DNA of 64,000 nt, taken from Thalassia testudinum (taxonomy: Eukaryota > Streptophyta > Magnoliopsida > Alismatales > Hydrocharitaceae). Positions 59,143 to 64,000 of this stretch are shown here, in pieces. The position numbers and the translations under genes were made by a program. The notes below the pieces were generated by a model, which made no database searches, had not been told where the DNA came from, and saw only the letters and a list, made by a program, of their open reading frames with translations. Every line of letters begins with the position of its first letter. Within the stretch, counting starts at the first letter, position 1. The stretch spans positions 40,816,501 through 40,880,500 of the forward strand of contig JAZHRO010000002.1 of NCBI GenBank assembly GCA_037157565.1. The letters are read 5' to 3'.

Positions 59143-60057
59143 GATGATAACTTCTTATCAGCCATATCTAGCTTTAATTAGTCATATTCCATTGATAAAT
59201 GCTGCTACATAACTGCCAGAAGACTGTAATTCACTACAAATCCATTCTGAGAATAAACATGAAAATAAGGGTAAAATGACAGTTTTAATAGAATATCTTA
59301 ATTGCATAATAATCACGATATTTCCCAGGGGTTAATTAAAGGTCAATTGGTCATAAATGCCTAATAAGTGGGTTCATATAGAAAGAAACGAGTTGTCACA
59401 TATTTTGAGAATTAATGGACATTTGAAATCCTAAAAATAGACCTGCTTAATTTACTGAGGTTCTGGTCAGGATAAAATTCACCTAAACCTTCTAAAAATT
59501 ATATAAAAATATTCCCTAAGGTTTGGTACTTTTGATTTGACCATTGGAACCCATTTTGACCTAAAACAGAGTCTCAAAAGGACAATTGCCCTAATTTAGG
59601 TTTCTACGTAATTTACCCAGTCAAACTTGGTCAAAATCTAAATCTGACTTCATCATCAAATTCCTTGGGTCCAAATTAGGTTTGTACCAAAATTTGGGCC
59701 CAATCAGAGATCATCTCTGATTCTTCTTCTCTCACTTAAACCCCTAGCTTTCAAAATTATTTGCAAATACCCCCTAACTTCTTCATCTTCTTCACAAATA
59801 GGTCCTCGCTACCTTCAGACTCCTAAACCCAACTCCGGCGACCTTCAATCAAGGAGTTCTCCCTAATTTCTCGCCCAATCTCTTCCAAATTTGGAAGGGA
59901 GACTCCTGAGAGATTTCCCTACGATCTAAACCTAGTTTTGAGCTCTAATTCTTTCCCAATCTCCCATGCGAACGCATGGGAGATGTGGGTATCCCACATG
60001 TACAAATTTGATGGAGCTTGAAAGCTTCTTTCCAAGCTTGGAAGGACCTTCTATGGC

Positions 60058-60066
60058 CTATAAAAG
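60058..60066 (+). promoter_or_regulatory. TATA-like motif of the 59-63 kb solo LTR
   Basis: ctataaaag in the context tatggcctataaaagaaccc, about 0.9 kb from the LTR start. It supports forward orientation. Confidence 0.5.
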
Positions 60067-60619
60067 AACCCCTGAGGCATGCCTTACCTCCTTAGCTTGG
60101 TATGGAGGCCGGTTCTCCCTTCTTCCCTTCTCCCCGACCTCCACCTCCACCAACTCCGGTGAGCCCCTCCGTCCACCTTCCTCGTCTACCCTCAAAGACA
60201 ATAGCGGGTGTGTTGGTGCTAGAGCACCACGATCATTTGTTTTGATGATAACAAAACACGTGTCATTTAACATTTGCACTTTGAGTCCTAGATTTCAGGT
60301 CAATCGCAAATGGATACGTGATTAGACAGAGTTCGAGCTCGCATCCAGGACGGATTGGAGGAGCTCGATGGAAAATAGAGGAGATTCGCGAGGAGCGATA
60401 GATTGAAGATAGAAGGACAAGAAGAATATGATAGAATTCTTTTTATTCCTTTCATGTACATTTGTCGTTATTTTCTTGCTCTTTATTGCCTTAGAAAATT
60501 ATGTTAAAGAGCCTCAAAGTACCCTAACAGTAGTCCTAGGAACACCGGCACAACCCTAGGATACTTAGGTTTTCTGTAGAACACTTAGAAAACCAATATA
60601 GGGTTCAAACAGAGTTTCC

Positions 60620-61159
60620 AGACGTCTAATTCCCAAATCAGACGTCCGATAAAGTATTTTAAGACGTCTGACTGTTGTTTTAGACGTCTGATAACTATTA
60701 GGATGGACATAGTTAGTTCTGTCTGATGAAATCAGACGTCTAGACCTTAGACCAGGCGTCTTATAAGACGTCTGATGACTTTGCCAGACGTCCAATTAGT
60801 GGACCGTTGGCTGGCTTAGCAAACACTCAAGAATATGACCGTTAGAGCCTTATTAGACGTCCATAGGACTTTCCAGACATCTGATAATTGACCGTTTTGC
60901 ATCGGCTGACCCAAAATCTCTTCTCAGAGATTTTCTAGCCATTTCAACGTTTGGAAATCCATTCCCACAGAAAAAGTAGGTTTCCAAACGTCCAGACATA
61001 GTGCCAGACGTCCTATATGTCGTCTGATGGACTTGCACTAGAACCCTGTTTAGATCTGATTCAAGTCAGGAAGAGACCCACCCAAAATCAGACGTCTGAC
61101 CTTGAAATCAGACGTCTTAAAGTGAACTTCCAGACGTCTGATGCCAGAATTAGACGTCT
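60620..61159. repeat. phased AGACGTCT palindrome arrays in the SIRE-like LTR
   Basis: Octamer or near-variant starts are at 60620, 60640, 60662, 60682 (steps 20, 22, 20), then 60734, 60754, 60766, 60786 (20, 12, 20), then 60855, 60875 (20), 60986, 61006, 61018 (20, 12) and 61090, 61110, 61132, 61152 (20, 22, 20). They lie upstream of the TATA box at 61271. The 20-12-20 pattern is the same as at 51500-51552 in the unrelated long LTR. Confidence 0.82.
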
Positions 61160-61270
61160 GATAAGCCTGTTAGAACAATGATTGCTCCTGATTTCGGGGT
61201 GATTCTCTTGGGCTTTGCACCAACGGCTATAGAACCTTTCCTAAGCCTTCCAAAGCCTTCCTAAGGCCTC

Positions 61271-61278
61271 TATAAATA
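61271..61278 (+). promoter_or_regulatory. TATA box of the SIRE-like LTR
   Basis: tataaata in the context cctctataaatagaaggg, ~110 bp downstream of the last AGACGTCT site. The following gggaacctttgcaacacaaaaac is a plausible start of the R region. Confidence 0.7.
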
Positions 61279-63511
61279 GAAGGGAACCTTTGCAACACAA
61301 AAACACACTTAGAAACACCAAGATACACAAGAAACACTTTGTAATACACTTTCCACTCTCTTGTGTCCTAGCTAGCTCTTGCTCTCCAAGCTCAAGTTCC
61401 ATTCTCTTAAAAGCATCAAGCTGTTGCGCACCCGCTCTCCCGCCGTTGTTCACGAGAGCGACGTTGCGCCGTCGCGTGGTACACGCATCCGCGTCGTCGA
61501 CGCACTCCTTTCAAAGGGAAGCATCCTATTTCCTATAGAAGCTTAGGTTAAAAATTATTTTGTTGGCTCTATAGGATTACTTGTTTATTTTATCTTTGTT
61601 ATTTGGTTGGGTATTCGCTTTGCGAATTCCCGTCTCCTTCGCGAGACAAAAACCTTCTCGTGAAGAGAAGGGGTTGAGGTACGCTACCCTCGTTTAAGTG
61701 GCGTGGTTGTAATTGAGGTTGAATCACCCTCGTTTTAAAGTGATTCGGTTTAGTGGATTTTGATCAACTTGGTGATCGGAAAATCCTAACTCGAGAGGGT
61801 TAGGTGGTGGTTTTCACCCGGTTTGGGTTTCCACCTAAAAATACTTTGTGCCTTTTGTGTGATTGTTATTTTGTGAAGATTGTTTATTATTTATTTCCGC
61901 AATTATTACGTCATCCCTCCTGGTAGGGCGAACCTTCAAGGTGGATTCTTCTTCCCCACAATCGTCCGTGTCTTGTGGTACCTGTAGACGCTGTCTCCCT
62001 CCTTCTATCCTTGCCGTCCCCCTCCGGAGAACTTCACCTTCCACGGCGCCAGCCTGCCAACGTCGGTGCTAATCCTACCCCTTTTGTCCCTTAAAGTAGG
62101 TTAGATTAGTTCCCTTGGTCTCCTAGATTAGTTTCCCCTATTCAAAAACCAAAAACAACCCTCGACGCTAGTCGCAACCCACCTTTGTTCTCACCTCTGG
62201 CCACCACTCCGGCGAGGGCTTCCCGTCATTCCACCACACCACACACCTTGCCGAAACCCTCTACACCTCCACCACATCACGCCCATCGAAACCCCCATCT
62301 TTATTCACCTTTCCATCCACTCACACGACCCCCCGAACAAGCCCATCACCGACCTCCATCTCCGTCACCGTCCACCCTCCACACGCTCTCTCACCACATG
62401 CCAGCGCCACCAACACCTTCGCCGCACCACGACGAATCTTTTGGGGCTTAGCACCCGTATTCTTTATTTCAGGTCCCCTGTCGAAGCTTCGTTGCCGTGT
62501 CACCTTCTTCGGCTGTATTCATCAAGTCGTGGCCCTATTCTTCGTTAAGAGTTGCGCCCAGGTGGTGCGAAATTAACACCTCCAGGTTTCCAGGTTCTCA
62601 ATTAGAAGAAAGAGGCGTAGGTGCACTCATAATTGGGAGAAATTTCATCTCTACAGTAGCATGCGAGGAAAGGGAACTCAATAGTCCCACATCGTGGGAT
62701 TTGGAGCGAGTGAACCAACATAAATTGTTTTTGTGTTAACGGCTTACTGCCTCGAACACATGGGGGTGAGGTCCCCACTCAACTGCACATGACCCGACCA
62801 GCCTAAACCCTGTTCACTCCTGGACTGCGACCCACACTCGCAGCCTGGACTCGGGTACACATACCCAATTACCCGATTAAATCGGATTTCAGAGAAAGAG
62901 AAGAGGAGGAAGAAAAGAGAAAAGAGAGAGAGAGTAGGGGAGGGGTGGGTTTTGCTTCAGAGCAAAAGCCTGACCCTTAGCCGTGCTTGAGAAGAAGAAG
63001 AGAAGGATTAAAGAAGAAAGGCAGAAGAAAGAAGGAGAAGAGAAGAAGAAGAAGGAAGCTGAGATTAGAGAAGAAGAGAAAAAGAAGAAGCTCTCTAAGG
63101 AGTATTGTAGCCAACAATGTTTAAGTTGTCTAATATTCATTATCGACGTCTGATGAGGTTGATTTAGCTTGATACATTTGCTTGCGTGGAATTAAACTTA
63201 AGTGGTTCAAGTCACTGTTCATTTATTTCAGATATTGAGTGATTGATATGTATATACTTAAGACTAATAATTGGTGATTTAAATCACCATTATTTTATTT
63301 TAGACATCTTTTTGCCTCATTAAAACTCTTGATATACTCATATTCTGCATTGAAGATCAATTTTGAGTAGATATTATTCATTAATAATCATTCTTGGCTT
63401 GATTCCTTATGCTCATTTATATATTAATTAAGATTAGTGTGTAAATTCCTATTTGCTCCCTATGTTCGACCTCGAACTTTATTTCTAGATTTTCAAGTTT
63501 ATAAATATTAT

Positions 63512-63578
63512 TTGTTGAGCTATTTAGGAGACTTTGCTACAACGAGACACTTTAATCTCCCAAATAGCTCGCTCAACA
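63512..63578. other. imperfect hairpin at the end of the 59-63 kb LTR
   Basis: ttgagctatttaggagac at ~63514 pairs with ctcccaaatagctcgctcaa at ~63557, with two mismatches or bulges and a loop of about 25 bases. It ends exactly at the LTR terminus. Confidence 0.6.
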
Positions 63579-64000
63579 CCTCTGCTTTCAGCCCCTTCAA
63601 GGTTGTTACTACCTCATCTTCTCTAATGTGTCTACGTAGCGACCAACCCTCCTCTTCCCCCAGCCGTGGCATATCAGATTGACTCAGTCTCCATGAACCC
63701 CTCTACCCCACACGCGTAGAATCCAAAAAATATTGGTTGGTTGTACTACAAACATCCAAGGGAGAGGTAGCAACATGGTCCCCATATTTAAGAGAGGTGA
63801 TAAGATTGTATCTTCTTCTAGCACTCGCAGCCATATGGAAAAATTTGGTGTTGGAGTCACTCTCCTTCAACCACAACTGCCTGGACCTCTAGCGCCAATC
63901 AATCTCCCTCAAAAGATCCTCTTTGGCCACAATATTCTACAACACTCTGCACTGCCCCTTCTCCCCATCATTCAGCCCAACCGAATCCTCCTTCATATCT
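63579..64000 (-). pseudogene. LINE ORF2, part upstream of reverse transcriptase (continues past the window)
   Basis: On the minus strand this reads, with stops, REIDWR*RSRQLWLKESDSN, TKFFHMAASARRRYNLI and SLKYGDHVA. The order fits the WRQRSR..WL..GD.NTKFFH segment between endonuclease and polymerase in plant L1 elements. It continues with REDEVVTTLKGLKAE up to the break at 63584. The next residues expected (SPGPDGF) are found at 59142, so this is the 5' half of the split LINE. Endonuclease, if present, lies beyond 64000. Confidence 0.75.

Larger units (their letters stand above)
60211..61913 (+). mobile_element. SIRE/Maximus-like copia LTR (solo), nested
   Basis: Starts TGTTGGTGCTAGAGCACC, followed within 40 bp by ttgttttgatgataacaaa, a hallmark of copia SIRE-lineage LTRs as I recall them. 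A TATA box (tataaata, 61271-61278) is followed by gaagggaacctttgcaacac. The T-rich end with ttccgcaattattacgtca near 61913 fits the LTR 3' end, but the exact end and target duplication were not found. No gag or pol is attached. The U3 part contains the phased AGACGTCT arrays. Confidence 0.65.
59143..63578 (+). mobile_element. solo LTR (long-LTR element) inserted in the LINE, itself interrupted
   Basis: Runs TGATGATAACTTC ... GCTCAACA and is flanked by cctcc (59138-59142) and cctct (63579-63583), a 5-bp target duplication with one mismatch. The LINE protein reads into it on one side and out on the other at adjacent residues. Without the nested LTR (~60211-61913) it is about 2.7 kb. A TATA-like ctataaaag at ~60058 fits an LTR promoter. 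The terminal ~65 bp (63512-63578) can fold into a long imperfect hairpin. No coding region is attached, and the family is probably Ty3/gypsy but unproven. Confidence 0.75.

Noticed and set aside
60565..61038. CRISPR-like array because of regularly spaced short repeats
   Set aside because: The repeat unit is an 8-bp palindrome with 12-14-bp intervals, inside a plant LTR. Spacers are far too short and no cas genes exist.
63000..63140. 83-codon Phe/Ser-rich frame as a membrane peptide
   Set aside because: It is the complement of an AAG/GAA-rich tract in the solo LTR leader-like region, with no other support.

Overview
This is a stretch of flowering-plant nuclear DNA. The signs are split genes with GT-AG introns, AT-rich intergenic DNA, and dense nested Ty1-copia, long-LTR, LINE and hAT elements. 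The species cannot be fixed; a monocot is possible. Most long reading frames are transposon remnants or chance frames inside LTRs. I see no tRNA, rRNA, CRISPR array or prokaryote-type operon.

Layout. 1-3.4 kb: AT-rich intergenic DNA with a ~200-bp degenerate tandem repeat. 3.4-13.4 kb: the best cellular gene candidate, on the minus strand. Its three 5' exons (12.35-13.34 kb) encode a plant-mobile-domain/DUF1985-like protein, and four phase-0 exons (3.46-4.18 kb) supply a coiled-coil tail and stop. The ~8 kb between them holds a truncated LINE, a MITE-like element and a chimeric copia element. 14.0-26.4 kb: a degenerate ~30-bp repeat array, two LTR/PBS remnants and two related copia elements in opposite orientation. 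28.1-36.8 kb: a gag-only LTR element carrying a 0.8-kb hAT MITE in its 5' LTR TATA region and a 5.9-kb hAT transposon, itself invaded by a 1.1-kb TIR element. 37.3-40.9 kb: two LINE remnants and a copia-type LTR, all minus strand. 42.0-42.95 kb: a GC-rich, GA/CT-tract segment resembling the promoter and 5' end of a minus-strand gene whose body is not visible. 43-46.4 kb: AT-rich DNA. 46.4-53.7 kb: two solo LTRs of one family in opposite orientation, each with its own perfect 5-bp target duplication. 56.9-64 kb: a minus-strand LINE split by a solo LTR, which in turn contains a SIRE-like LTR.

Most unusual signal: the LTRs at 46.4-49.2, 51.5-53.7 and 60.2-61.9 kb carry arrays of the palindromic octamer AGACGTCT and its decay products. 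Spacing is strikingly regular (20 bp, with 12- and 22-bp steps). The same spacing grammar recurs in two unrelated LTR families.

The elements do not form a pathway. The window records successive insertions, from which an order of events can be read, around one probably functional gene and one possible orphan gene 5' end.
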